A DNA stretch of 64,000 nucleotides from an uncultured Pirellulaceae bacterium (GTDB taxonomy: Bacteria > Planctomycetota > Planctomycetia > Pirellulales > Pirellulaceae): NCBI GenBank assembly GCA_938010615.1, contig CALLUY010000136.1, forward strand, positions 53,894 to 117,893, in the 5' to 3' direction. The position numbers were made by a program, and so were the translations under genes. The notes under the pieces are model-generated. The model worked only from the letters and a program-made list of their open reading frames with translations. It ran no database searches and had not been told where the DNA came from. This document shows, piece after piece, positions 18,939 to 27,758 of this stretch (its first letter is position 1; the number at the start of each line of letters is the position of its first letter).

Positions 18939-20351
18939 TTGTCAGACTCCGACCAAACCAACAACAGCTCCGCCAGCCCTAGCCGCAGCGGCGCATTCGA
19001 CGCTGCCGTCGACCGACGTGTCGAAAGATTCACCGAAAGTATCAGTTTCGATCAGCGACTGTATCCGCAGGACATTGCCGGCAGTATCGCGCATGCTCAG
19101 ATGTTGGCCGATCAGAACATCCTGACGGCAGACGAAAGCCAGCAAATCGTCGCGACGCTCAGCGAGATTAAATCGCAGCTCGATGCTGGAACTTTTGAGC
19201 TCAAAACGGAGCTCGAAGACATCCACATGAACATCGAGCAGGCGTTGATCGACGAGCTCGGCGATGTCGGCCGCAAGCTCCACACCGGACGCAGTCGCAA
19301 CGATCAGGTCTCGACCGATATGCGGCTGTGGGTTCGTGGTGCAATCGATCGAATAGACGCAGGTCTGGAGCAGCTGCAGCTTTCGTTCCTGAGCCGTTGT
19401 GAGCAGGATGCCGAAGTGATCTTGCCGGCGTACACGCACTTGCAACGTGCTCAGCCGGTCGTCGCGCCGCACTACTGGCTGGCTTATATCGAAAAATTTC
19501 AGCGCGATCGTGATCGGCTGGCAGATTGTCGCAAACGTGTCAACCTTTGTAGCCTCGGCACCGCAGCACTCGCTGGAACGACGCTGGACATTGATCGCGA
19601 GAACACGGCGAAGCGACTTGGATTCGAGGGGCTTGTTGAGAACAGCATCGATTCATCAAGCGATCGTGACTATCTGCTGGAAACTTGCTTCTGTCTTTCG
19701 ACCATTGGGATCCACCTGAGCGGTTGGGCTGAGGAATGGATCCTTTGGTCGACGATCGAGTTCGATTTCATTTCGCTGCCGCACGAGTTTTGTACTGGTT
19801 CGTCGATTATGCCGCAGAAGATCAATCCGGATGTGCTGGAATTGACGCGTGGAAAATCGGCTCGCGTGATCGGATCGCTGCAGACGTTGCTGGTGCTGAC
19901 CAAGGGTTTGCCGCTGGCTTACAATCGCGATCTGCAGGAAGACAAGCGTCCGTTCTTCGAAGCCGTCGATACGATCGAGGGGTGTCTGGACGTGGCCGCT
20001 CCGCTGGTCGCTGGAGCGAAACTCAAGCGGGAATCGATCGACAGCCGTCTGGAAAAAGGATTCCTTGATGCAACGACGCTGATGGAGTTCCTGATCAAGC
20101 GTGGAACTCCGCAGCGGAAGGCCCATCATCTGATTGGTGGACTGGTAAAGCTCGCAACCGAAAGAACCGTCACACTTTCCCAGCTGGAGCTACAGGATTT
20201 CCAGTCTTTTGATTCCAGTTTGGACGACTCCATCTATTCTGTGTTAGGCGTCACCAACGCGGTCGCAGCGTTCCAAAGTTACGGATCGACCGCTCCAAAC
20301 CGGGTTCAAATGCAGGTTCAGCGGTGGAAAAGCCGTTTGAATCCGGTTTGA
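18939..20351 (+). CDS. argH: Argininosuccinate lyase
   Basis: Splits argininosuccinate into arginine and fumarate, the last step of arginine synthesis. The start is TTG 18939 with GAGG about six bases upstream. Upstream in-frame codons lie inside the repeat region and look non-coding. The protein has about 470 residues. It shows DDQ-type family blocks: GRKLHTGRSRNDQVSTDMRL, the acid/base region LPAYTHLQRAQPV, and the signature loop GSSIMPQKINPDVLE of the fumarase/aspartase superfamily. The C-terminal part ends in a typical helical region (YGSTAPNRVQMQVQRWK). A short charged N-terminal extension rich in Ser and Asn precedes the family start GAFDAAVDRRVERFTESI. Confidence 0.96.
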   Translation: MSDSDQTNNSSASPSRSGAFDAAVDRRVERFTESISFDQRLYPQDIAGSIAHAQMLADQNILTADESQQIVATLSEIKSQLDAGTFELKTELEDIHMNIEQALIDELGDVGRKLHTGRSRNDQVSTDMRLWVRGAIDRIDAGLEQLQLSFLSRCEQDAEVILPAYTHLQRAQPVVAPHYWLAYIEKFQRDRDRLADCRKRVNLCSLGTAALAGTTLDIDRENTAKRLGFEGLVENSIDSSSDRDYLLETCFCLSTIGIHLSGWAEEWILWSTIEFDFISLPHEFCTGSSIMPQKINPDVLELTRGKSARVIGSLQTLLVLTKGLPLAYNRDLQEDKRPFFEAVDTIEGCLDVAAPLVAGAKLKRESIDSRLEKGFLDATTLMEFLIKRGTPQRKAHHLIGGLVKLATERTVTLSQLELQDFQSFDSSLDDSIYSVLGVTNAVAAFQSYGSTAPNRVQMQVQRWKSRLNPV

Positions 20352-20530
20352 AACACGTTTGTTCGTCGTCGAGTCTGTTCCAGGCTCGTAAATTCGCGGT
20401 CTGGGACCGACCCGAGCTACAAAGCACTTTTTGACGTTTGGTAGACGACAACGGCACCCCATCAATTACAATCGGATCCACCGCGCCAGCCCTCATGTGT
20501 GACGGTTGATCTGGACGATCTCCTCTGGTC

Positions 20531-22795
20531 ATGATTATGCAAATATTCAGTCGTTCCCTCCAAGCCAACATCTTGTTCGCCGCTGCGCTGCTGATTGCAT
20601 CTCCAACCACCACTGCATTCGCCCAGGATGCAACCATTATTGTTGACGAGTCCGAAGCGAATCGACGTGACGTTATCAAGCTCGGATCGAAAGAACGCGT
20701 CGTCCGAATCGAAAACTCGGAAGAACTACTCGTTCGCTCAGTTGAGCAATCTAACCCGACGACCGGTGTCCAGATCGCCAAAGCGATTGGCTTGATGTTG
20801 GACATCGAGCGATTTGATAAAGCGAATGGATATCTTGATTCGCTTTCGAAGCTTGAACTTGATGGTGAAGCGAGCTACGAACTGAATCGAACGGCTGGTT
20901 CGGATCTTTTGTATCTGATCGCCCGAACCGACGAGCTGCAACCGCTGGGTCGTGAAGTTGTCCTGAAAGTATTCCGCAACGCATCACAGTGGGCGAACTC
21001 TGACGAACGAATTGACAAGCTGATCACTGAGCTCGGCGACGAGAGTGAATATGCTCGCGGCGAAGCGTTCGCGAAACTGAATCGAGTCGGCGACAAAGCA
21101 GTCGCTCGCGTGCTTGAGTCGTTTGCCGATGAGAATCGGGAGGATGACTTTCCCGCCCTGCGAGGGGCTCTGTACGCGTTTGGTGAGTCCGCGATCGGTC
21201 CTTTGCTGGGTGCCGCGGAGGCGTCTAATGCATCCGTGCGGATCGAAGCAATTCGCGGCTTGGCCAAGCAAGAATCAAACGAAGCCATCGACATGTTGTT
21301 GCGGATCTCACTTTCGCAGCGAATACAATCGCCGTACCGCGAACTGGCGACTCACCAACTGGAAAAGAACCGTCGCCTTCCGGACCGATCGCAAGTTGAA
21401 GATCGTCTGGCGGGTCGCGTTGAAGAGTTTCTCCACGGGCGACGCCTTGCGGCTGACAGCCTGTTTGGCGAAGTAGACTTTTGGGCTTGGAATGACGAAA
21501 CGGCAAAGCTGGAAGTTTCGCAAGCCAACGCAAATATTGCGGCAGGAATGCGAGCGGCGGATCTGGCTAGAACGCTTTACGAAATCAACCCGCTTAGTGC
21601 CCGCAACCGCGAACTTCATTTGCTGTCGCAGCTTGAATCGCTCAAGCGGCAATCGGGATCTTCAGATCCGATCAATGTTGATGCGTTTCTCAAACAAGCA
21701 GACAATATCCAAGCGAGTGAAGTTGAAAATCTTCTCGTGCGTGCCATCGATTTGGATTTGATGAACGCGGCGACGGCGTCCTGTGAAGTACTAAAGCAGA
21801 TTGGCGATGAGAGTTTGTTGATCAGTAGTCGCCAACGTCCGTTGGTCGATGCGATTCTTGTTGGCGACCGGCATCTGCAGTTTGCCGCTTTTGATGCGAT
21901 CGCGGAGATCAATCCGAAGACTCCTTACGCCGGCAGCAGCTACGTTGGCGAACTGGCTGCGTTTTTGGCGTCGAGCCGGTTCAAGCAAAAAATGGCTGTC
22001 GGGCACAACCGAAATGAAGTGACTCAAGCTTGGGCCTCGGCTGTTGGACCTGCAGGTTGGGCGACGACGTCAGCCACATCGAGCCAAGAATTTTTCGAGA
22101 AAGCGACCACGGATCCCGATGTTGCGGTTCTTGTCGTCAGCGACACATTGACTCGGCCAGTCCATCGAGAATTGATCCAGCAGCTTCGCAAGCATTGGAA
22201 GACTCGTCGCATGCCGATCGGCTTGCTTGCCCGCGATTCGAACCGATTGATCAAATCCGTTCGATACACAGAAGGCATTGACCGTTTGTTGACGTTTCCG
22301 ATTAGCCTCGATGGCCCTGCGATCGCGCTGCAATTGGATCAACTTGAGAAACAGGAGTCACCGTGGACCGTTAGCAGCGACGATCGCTATCGCCATGCTT
22401 CTCGAGCGGTTCAGTGGCTTGAGGAAGCCGTTGTCGATCCACAGTTGAGCTACTATCGATTCGGTTCGCACCAAAAACAGTTGCTTGGGTTGCTTTATCA
22501 TCCTGAGTTCACTTCTTCGGCTGCGAAAATTCTGGCTTCCCAGCCATCGGCCGTGGCGCAGCGTGCGATGTTGGGCTTTGTCAGTCAGGGTGACCTCCCG
22601 ATCGAAGCGAGGGAGTTGGTTGCTGATGCGTTTGAAACTGCCGTTAAACGAGGCGGCACGATGCTGACAACGAATGAAATTGAATTGCAGTACGAGCGTT
22701 ACAACGCCAGCGAAAATCAGCCTGAAGAAACACAGAAAGTACTCGGGCGAGTTTTGGACGTGATCGAAGCTCGGCGAAAAGCTTCGCGCCGGTAG
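20531..22795 (+). CDS. Large secreted HEAT-like repeat protein, function unknown
   Basis: Protein of 754 residues with an N-terminal signal sequence (ILFAAALLIASPTTTAFAQ-DA). It is almost wholly alpha-helical. Segments such as ARGEAFAKLNRVGDKAVARV and SVRIEAIRGLAKQESNEAI look like HEAT repeats, in which adjacent helix pairs stack into a solenoid. A region near residues 500-600 (AVLVVSDTLTRPVHRELIQQ) looks like a Rossmann-type response-regulator-like insert. Starts at ATG 20531 and ATG 20537 are both possible. There is no catalytic motif. Its stop overlaps the first bases of a palindromic repeat at 22794. It likely acts as a scaffold in the periplasm; this is inference from the fold alone. Confidence 0.75.
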   Translation: MIMQIFSRSLQANILFAAALLIASPTTTAFAQDATIIVDESEANRRDVIKLGSKERVVRIENSEELLVRSVEQSNPTTGVQIAKAIGLMLDIERFDKANGYLDSLSKLELDGEASYELNRTAGSDLLYLIARTDELQPLGREVVLKVFRNASQWANSDERIDKLITELGDESEYARGEAFAKLNRVGDKAVARVLESFADENREDDFPALRGALYAFGESAIGPLLGAAEASNASVRIEAIRGLAKQESNEAIDMLLRISLSQRIQSPYRELATHQLEKNRRLPDRSQVEDRLAGRVEEFLHGRRLAADSLFGEVDFWAWNDETAKLEVSQANANIAAGMRAADLARTLYEINPLSARNRELHLLSQLESLKRQSGSSDPINVDAFLKQADNIQASEVENLLVRAIDLDLMNAATASCEVLKQIGDESLLISSRQRPLVDAILVGDRHLQFAAFDAIAEINPKTPYAGSSYVGELAAFLASSRFKQKMAVGHNRNEVTQAWASAVGPAGWATTSATSSQEFFEKATTDPDVAVLVVSDTLTRPVHRELIQQLRKHWKTRRMPIGLLARDSNRLIKSVRYTEGIDRLLTFPISLDGPAIALQLDQLEKQESPWTVSSDDRYRHASRAVQWLEEAVVDPQLSYYRFGSHQKQLLGLLYHPEFTSSAAKILASQPSAVAQRAMLGFVSQGDLPIEARELVADAFETAVKRGGTMLTTNEIELQYERYNASENQPEETQKVLGRVLDVIEARRKASRR

Positions 22796-22856
22796 GTGGC
22801 ATAGGCCTCTGGCCTGTGATTGCATGACGTTCACAAGCCAGAGGCTTATGCCACCT
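22794..22856. repeat. 26-bp inverted repeat (GGTGGCATAGGC family)
   Basis: Arms at 22794-22819 and 22831-22856 pair at 24 of 26 positions around an 11-base loop. The sequence begins AGGTGGCATAGGCCTCTGG. Related copies are at 40864-40988 and, as a half, at 62931-62954. It starts at the stop codon of the HEAT-like gene and lies about 40 bases before the PH-domain gene. Confidence 0.85.
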
Positions 22857-22894
22857 TGTTGCATTAGCGAATCGTGTGAAGCTACAATGCTTGC

Positions 22895-23446
22895 ATGAGC
22901 AATGACACGATCATCAAAGATGCCGAATTCAATGACGCTGTGACCACGTATTGGTTGCTCAACGGAATCTTACTTTGCATCGTGACGGTCATCGGTCTTC
23001 CGTTTCTGTTGGTTTGGCTGATCGTTGGCAAATGGGCCACGCGGAAATACTTGGCGTCGCACAAATGCACGCTGACAGACAAATCGCTGAAAGTCTCCAA
23101 AGGCATCCTCACGAAAATTGAGAAAACGGTTCCCTTGGATCGCATAACAGATCTCGGCATCGTCCAAGGACCGATCATGCGATACTTCGACATCGAAGCA
23201 CTGTCAGTTGAAACGGCGGGAAACTCCTCTGGTATGTCGTTGGTTCAGCTGACTGGAATTAAAGACGGACGAGCTTTCCGCGATCTGGTGCTGGCTCAAC
23301 GGGACAAAGTGACTCTTTCCAGTAACGCTTCGACAAGTCCAGCCGATGAAGTTAGTGTCGGCTCAAACGATCAAACGATTCAGTTATTGACCGAGATCCG
23401 TGACACGATGCGGAACATCGAAACCAAACTCGACAACAAATCTTGA
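22895..23446 (+). CDS. Membrane-anchored bacterial PH-domain protein (DUF304-like)
   Basis: Protein of 183 residues. A double hydrophobic stretch near residues 20-50 (LLNGILLCIVTVIGLPFLLV) anchors it in the membrane. The following bPH_2/DUF304-type domain runs from CTLTDKSLKVSKGILTKIEK through VPLDRITDLGIVQGPIMRYF to SGMSLVQLTGIKDGRAFRDL. This is the normal order of strands in that family. The C-terminal 50 residues are polar and end in a short helix. It is followed after only 11 bases by the 3-hydroxyanthranilate dioxygenase gene, so the two are probably co-transcribed. Any functional link to tryptophan catabolism is unclear. Confidence 0.8.
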   Translation: MSNDTIIKDAEFNDAVTTYWLLNGILLCIVTVIGLPFLLVWLIVGKWATRKYLASHKCTLTDKSLKVSKGILTKIEKTVPLDRITDLGIVQGPIMRYFDIEALSVETAGNSSGMSLVQLTGIKDGRAFRDLVLAQRDKVTLSSNASTSPADEVSVGSNDQTIQLLTEIRDTMRNIETKLDNKS

Positions 23447-23457
23447 AGTGAAACATC

Positions 23458-24015
23458 ATGGCAAGCACTCCATTCAACTTGATGAAGTGGATCGAAGATC
23501 ACAGGGACGAATTCAAAGTCCCGGTGATGAACAAGCAGTTCTATAAAGAAGCGGATGATGTGATCGTCTTCGTTTCAATGGGACCCAACACGCGAAACGA
23601 CTATCACGTCAATGTTACCGAAGAACTGTTCTACCAACTCAAAGGCGACATCGCTGTTCGAATTCGGCCGCTTGATGGAAGCCCGCCGCACGATGTCGTG
23701 ATCCGTGAAGGGGAAATGTGGCTGTTGCCAGCTAACGTTCCGCATCGGCCTCAGCGTCCGGATGATACGATCGGTTTGATTGTTGAGTTTCCTCGACCCG
23801 AGGGGGCGGTCGACAAACTGCAATGGTATTGTCCCGACGACAAGCACCTAGTCCACGAAGCGGAATTCCGTCTGCAACATATTGATGAAGACCTCCATCG
23901 CATTATGGATGAATTTTGGAATGGATCTGAAGACGTTCGGACGTGCAAGGAGACCGGCAAAGTCGTTCAGCGAGCTGGCGAATTTCGGATCGAAGATGCT
24001 CAATCGTTGACTTAG
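23458..24015 (+). CDS. 3-hydroxyanthranilate 3,4-dioxygenase
   Basis: Opens the ring of 3-hydroxyanthranilate to 2-amino-3-carboxymuconate semialdehyde in the kynurenine pathway. The cupin fold of 185 residues has the iron ligands His50, Glu56 and His96 (NDYHVNVTEELFYQLKGD and VPHRP), plus the substrate arginines Arg46 and Arg98 or Arg100. All these match the known bacterial enzyme. Bacterial enzymes also carry a second, rubredoxin-like iron site made of two C-x-x-C pairs near residues 125/128 and 162/165. Here only the first cysteine of each pair remains (C125-P-D-D and C163-K-E-T), so that site is probably lost, as in animal enzymes. The kynureninase and ACMSD-like genes follow, which supports the assignment. 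Confidence 0.93.
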   Translation: MASTPFNLMKWIEDHRDEFKVPVMNKQFYKEADDVIVFVSMGPNTRNDYHVNVTEELFYQLKGDIAVRIRPLDGSPPHDVVIREGEMWLLPANVPHRPQRPDDTIGLIVEFPRPEGAVDKLQWYCPDDKHLVHEAEFRLQHIDEDLHRIMDEFWNGSEDVRTCKETGKVVQRAGEFRIEDAQSLT

Positions 24016-24025
24016 TTTGTTCAAC

Positions 24026-24083
24026 GTACACGACGCTGCCAGCGTCGTAGTTATGATTCAACGACGCTGGCAGCGTCGTGTAC
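24026..24083. repeat. Perfect 23-bp inverted repeat between dioxygenase and kynureninase genes
   Basis: Arms at 24026-24048 and 24061-24083 are perfectly complementary with a 12-base loop. Each arm contains ACGACGCTGCCAGCGTCGT or its complement, so each arm is itself largely palindromic. The hairpin ends nine bases before the kynureninase ATG and would cover its ribosome-binding region if it forms in the mRNA. Confidence 0.88.
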
Positions 24084-24092
24084 GGTGATCCA

Positions 24093-25370
24093 ATGCCTCT
24101 AGACACTTCAATCGAACACGCCCGATCGCTCGACGCAGACGATCCGTTGCGTACGTTTCGTGATCGTTTTTGGATTCCGCAGTCCAGCGGTAAACAGCAA
24201 ACTTATCTAGTAGGCAATTCTCTCGGCCTGCAGCCCAAAAACGTCGCGGCGCTGGTCACCGAAGAACTTGAGAAATGGCAAACGCTTGGAGTCCGAGGCC
24301 ACTTTGAGTCCGATCGCCCGTGGTTGCCCTATCACGAGCTTCTGACTCCCACGATGGCAAAGATCGTCGGTGCCCAAGACGATGAAGTCGTCGTGATGAA
24401 CACGCTCACGGTTAACTTACACTTGATGATGGCGACGTTCTATCGCCCAACGAAGACTCGCAACAAAATCCTGATCGAATCTCACGCGTTTCCGTCTGAC
24501 TTTCAAGCGGTAGAGTCGCAGATCCAGCTTCACGGCTTCGATCCGAAAGAGGCAATCGTCACAGTGCCGCATGGCGCAGAAAGTGATTTACTGTCTGACG
24601 ATGCAATTTGTGATCTGATCGAAAAGCATCGTGACTCGTTAGCGTTGGTGCTGCTTCCGGGCGTTCAATATTACACGGGCCAGTTTTTGAATCTGCAACG
24701 CATCACGGCGACGGCACATCGGTACAACATCTCTGTTGGATTTGATTTGGCTCACGCGGTTGGCAATGTTCCGTTGCAGTTGCATGATTGGGATGTCGAT
24801 TTCGCCGTTTGGTGCAACTACAAGTATTTGAATTCAGGTCCCGGTGCCGTTGGAGGTTGCTTCATCCACGAACGTCATGCCACCGATAAATCATTGCCGC
24901 GAATGGCGGGTTGGTGGGGCCACGACAAGGCATCGCGGTTCCAGATGGAAAATCGTTTCGATCCAATCCCGACGGCTGAAGGTTGGCAGTTGAGTAATCC
25001 GCCGATTTTTTCGCTGGCTGCGATTCTTGCATCGCTGCAAGTTTTTGATGACGCTGGTGGAATGGGACCGCTTCGTGAAAAGTCATTGAAGTTGACGGGC
25101 TACTTCGAATCGATGCTCAAGGAGTCGCTTGGTGACCGAATCAATATCATCACGCCACAAACGAGCTCTCAACGTGGCTGTCAGCTGTCGATCGAGATCG
25201 CGACAGGAGACGTGCAGGGGAAGGAAATACACAAACAGCTTGAAGAATCCGGAATCGATACCGACTGGCGCGAGCCAAACGTCATTCGCGCGGCGCCTGT
25301 TCCGCTGTACAACTCTTTCGAAGACGTACACCTGTTTGTGATGACGCTGAAGCAGATTGTGGACCCCTGA
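24093..25370 (+). CDS. kynU: Kynureninase
   Basis: PLP enzyme that cleaves kynurenine or 3-hydroxykynurenine to (3-hydroxy)anthranilate and alanine. ATG 24093 is preferred over GTG 24078, which lies inside a palindrome arm. The protein has 425 residues. Family blocks include TYLVGNSLGLQPK at the N-terminus, WLPYHELLTP, and VMNTLTVNLHLMM. The aspartate region is GFDLAHAVGNVPLQLHDWDV, the PLP lysine lies in WCNYKYLNSGPGAVGG, and the substrate loop is MAGWWGHDKASRF. It lies between the dioxygenase and ACMSD-like genes with an inverted repeat in each junction. The product feeds the dioxygenase encoded just upstream. Tryptophan dioxygenase, formamidase and kynurenine monooxygenase genes are not in the window. 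Confidence 0.96.
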   Translation: MPLDTSIEHARSLDADDPLRTFRDRFWIPQSSGKQQTYLVGNSLGLQPKNVAALVTEELEKWQTLGVRGHFESDRPWLPYHELLTPTMAKIVGAQDDEVVVMNTLTVNLHLMMATFYRPTKTRNKILIESHAFPSDFQAVESQIQLHGFDPKEAIVTVPHGAESDLLSDDAICDLIEKHRDSLALVLLPGVQYYTGQFLNLQRITATAHRYNISVGFDLAHAVGNVPLQLHDWDVDFAVWCNYKYLNSGPGAVGGCFIHERHATDKSLPRMAGWWGHDKASRFQMENRFDPIPTAEGWQLSNPPIFSLAAILASLQVFDDAGGMGPLREKSLKLTGYFESMLKESLGDRINIITPQTSSQRGCQLSIEIATGDVQGKEIHKQLEESGIDTDWREPNVIRAAPVPLYNSFEDVHLFVMTLKQIVDP

Positions 25371-25371
25371 G

Positions 25372-25490
25372 TACAAGCCCGAAGCGCAAGCGAGTGGTCG
25401 AACCGCGAGCAGGCCAACGTTTGACTGATCGTATCGCTTCAGGGTTGCTCGATTCCCAGACCGACCACTCGCTTGCGCTTCGGGCTTGTA
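25372..25490. repeat. Perfect 29-bp inverted repeat between kynU and the ACMSD-like gene
   Basis: Arms at 25372-25400 and 25462-25490 are perfectly complementary and are separated by 61 bases. Each arm contains CCCGAAGCGCAAGCGAGTGG or its complement. The same family is found at 18798-18872. The element begins two bases after the kynU stop and ends 35 bases before the next start. There is no T-run. Confidence 0.9.
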
Positions 25491-25525
25491 TTGGCTAACT
25501 TAAAATTGAACATCAAGGCGATCCA

Positions 25526-26596
25526 ATGAGAATTAACGGCCATTCGCATTTGCTGCCCAATCCGGAACAGATACCGGACTTCATGAAAGAGAACGAGATC
25601 TTTTGGATCGATGAAGATCGTCGCCACATGTTGCAAAAAGGCTGGAAGCGTCCGGTCACCGATTCGAGTTTCTTTCTGGAAGAGAAACTTGAATGGATGG
25701 ATCGAAATCGCATTGACCATGCCGTTATTTTGAATCTCTCGCAGCTGTACGGCAACGGCTTGCGGATTGACGACATGAAGAAAGTGCTCCGCTTTCAAAA
25801 CGACTTTAATGCCGACATCCAGCGAGATCACGGCGACAGGTTCACTTGTGGTTTCGTTGTCCACGCAGGGTTCGTGCAGAGTGCCGTTTGGGAAATCGAG
25901 CGATGTGTGAATGAGCTTGGTCTGAAAGTTCTCTGTCTGCCGACACACTATATGGATTCCATTGGAGTCTGGCGGACCATCTTCGAAAAAGAGACCGAAC
26001 CAATCCTCGAATGCGCCAACGATCTTGGATTGGCGGTTGAAGTCCATCCTTACGATGGTGAAAAATTCATCAAGCTCGAAAACATCAGCTGGCGATTCCA
26101 TCTCGTTTGGATGTTGGCACAATGTGCCGACGCCTATCACTTTTATACGCTCAACGGTTATCACGAACGTTTTCCAAATATTCGAACCTGTTTCGCGCAC
26201 GGCGGTCAGTTGGCTCAAATAAGTCTTGGTCGCCGAATCCAGGGGTTTGACGGTCGACCTGATTTGTTCGAAGGGAAAATGCATCCGCGATCGGCAGTGA
26301 GGCACCCGAATATTTACTTCGACACACTCGTCCACGATGTCGATTCGTTCGACTTGATGCTCAAGCGGAGCGGGGTTGATCAGCTTTTCGTTGGTTTGGA
26401 CGATCCCTATCCGCTCGGTGAGATGGAGAGCGAACCGCAATCGTCCTATCCGGGAAAGCTGCTGGATTTGTGCCTTGAGCGAGGACTTATTGATCAAAGT
26501 CAGCACGACGCGATGTGGTGCGACAACGTTTTGAGTTGGCTTGGTGAAGATCTTGGAAACGATCTTAAGAATCGGTTAGAAAAGGTGCGAAGTTAG
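25526..26596 (+). CDS. ACMSD-like amidohydrolase (aminocarboxymuconate semialdehyde decarboxylase)
   Basis: Predicted zinc enzyme that decarboxylates 2-amino-3-carboxymuconate 6-semialdehyde, the product of the upstream dioxygenase, to aminomuconate semialdehyde. The protein has 356 residues. The metal-binding H-x-H is at the very start (MRINGHSHLLP). Other expected ligands are in VEVHPYDG and FAHGG. The closing aspartate is in LFVGLDDPYPLGEM, the usual ACMSD/amidohydrolase 2 pattern. Position beside kynureninase and 3-hydroxyanthranilate dioxygenase genes makes the pathway role strong. The start ATG lies 35 bases after a large palindrome. Together the three genes route kynurenine carbon to degradation rather than NAD synthesis. 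Confidence 0.88.
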   Translation: MRINGHSHLLPNPEQIPDFMKENEIFWIDEDRRHMLQKGWKRPVTDSSFFLEEKLEWMDRNRIDHAVILNLSQLYGNGLRIDDMKKVLRFQNDFNADIQRDHGDRFTCGFVVHAGFVQSAVWEIERCVNELGLKVLCLPTHYMDSIGVWRTIFEKETEPILECANDLGLAVEVHPYDGEKFIKLENISWRFHLVWMLAQCADAYHFYTLNGYHERFPNIRTCFAHGGQLAQISLGRRIQGFDGRPDLFEGKMHPRSAVRHPNIYFDTLVHDVDSFDLMLKRSGVDQLFVGLDDPYPLGEMESEPQSSYPGKLLDLCLERGLIDQSQHDAMWCDNVLSWLGEDLGNDLKNRLEKVRS

Positions 26597-26697
26597 CAGT
26601 AGAAATATTCAAAACTTAATCGGTCCGATTCGGGTACGTTCTTTGAATTCAACTGAACTCAAACAGAACCAATTCTTCTTTTTGAAAGCTCAAAAGT

Positions 26698-27681
26698 ATG
26701 TCGATTAATTTCAACTGTTCATGTGGCAAGCCGCTCGCAGCACCGCCTGAGTTCGCGGGAAAAGAAGTTCGATGTCCCGGTTGTAGCAACACGACAATGG
26801 TTCCCGTGGTGGCGGCTCCAGCTCCGGTTGCGGGCTCGGCACCGCTGACGTCTGGAAGTGCTTCGCCGCCAGTTAAGTCGTCGCCGCTTCACGGGCGACG
26901 ATGTCACGAACTCGATTATCAGATCGTTGGCGACGATATGCAAATGGTGATCATTGAACTTGATCCCGGCGAGACAGTTATCGCAGAGGCTGGTGCGATG
27001 AACTTCATGGAAGAAGGGATTAACTTCGAAACCAAGATGGGCGACGGATCGCAACCTGACAAAGGTTTCTTCGGCAAGATGATGGACGTTGGAAAACGGG
27101 CTATTACGGGTGAATCACTTTTCATGACTCACTTCACGCACCACGGTTCCGGAAAAAGTCATGTCGCATTCGCGGCACCGTACCCTGGAAAGATCATTCC
27201 GATCGATATGGCGACGATCCAGGGCAACGATTTGCTGTGCCAAAAAGATGCGTTCCTCTGCGCGGCATTGGGCACGAAAGTCACGATCGCATTCAACAAG
27301 AAATTCGGTGCAGGACTCTTTGGTGGCGAAGGTTTCATTTTGCAGAAGCTCGTCGGCGATGGCCTCGCATGTATTCATGCTGGTGGAACGGTGATTGAAA
27401 AAGAACTTCATGGCGAAACGTTGCGAGTCGACACGGGTTGTCTGGTCGCGTTCGAACCTCATATTGAATACAGCATCGAACGAGCCGGCAATCTGAAGAG
27501 CATGGTGTTCGGCGGAGAAGGTATGTTCCTCGCCACGCTCCGAGGTCATGGTCGGGTTTGGTTACAGAGCCTGCCGTTCAGTCGACTTGCAAGCCGCATG
27601 ATGGGCGCCGTTGGTGGCCGCAAAGGAGAAGGTTCCGTGCTTGGCGGGCTTGGGAACTTGCTCGATGGCGACGGATTCTAA
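26698..27681 (+). CDS. AIM24 (TIGR00266) family protein with N-terminal zinc-ribbon-like motif
   Basis: Protein of 327 residues. The first 35 residues contain [20 protein letters not shown] followed by CPGC. This C-x-C...C-x-x-C pattern resembles a small zinc ribbon found at the start of many planctomycete proteins. After a Pro/Ala/Ser linker to about residue 65, the AIM24/TIGR00266 beta-fold domain begins [20 protein letters not shown]. It continues with [36 protein letters not shown] and [20 protein letters not shown]. It has no enzymatic motif. Its role in bacteria is unknown. It sits alone between the ACMSD-like gene and a decayed sigma gene. No signal peptide is seen, so a cytoplasmic location is likely. 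Confidence 0.88.
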   Translation: MSINFNCSCGKPLAAPPEFAGKEVRCPGCSNTTMVPVVAAPAPVAGSAPLTSGSASPPVKSSPLHGRRCHELDYQIVGDDMQMVIIELDPGETVIAEAGAMNFMEEGINFETKMGDGSQPDKGFFGKMMDVGKRAITGESLFMTHFTHHGSGKSHVAFAAPYPGKIIPIDMATIQGNDLLCQKDAFLCAALGTKVTIAFNKKFGAGLFGGEGFILQKLVGDGLACIHAGGTVIEKELHGETLRVDTGCLVAFEPHIEYSIERAGNLKSMVFGGEGMFLATLRGHGRVWLQSLPFSRLASRMMGAVGGRKGEGSVLGGLGNLLDGDGF

Positions 27682-27758
27682 ATTGAAAAAGCCATGCCCA
27701 CGCTGTACGCATGAACATGACCAAAGTCGAAGCGATCGACTCGTCCTGATTCGGTGAT

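Noticed and set aside
25439..26506. 355-codon minus-strand open frame opposite the ACMSD-like gene
   Set aside because: It mirrors the coding frame of the true gene, whose metal ligands and neighbours are clear; the antisense product has no motif.
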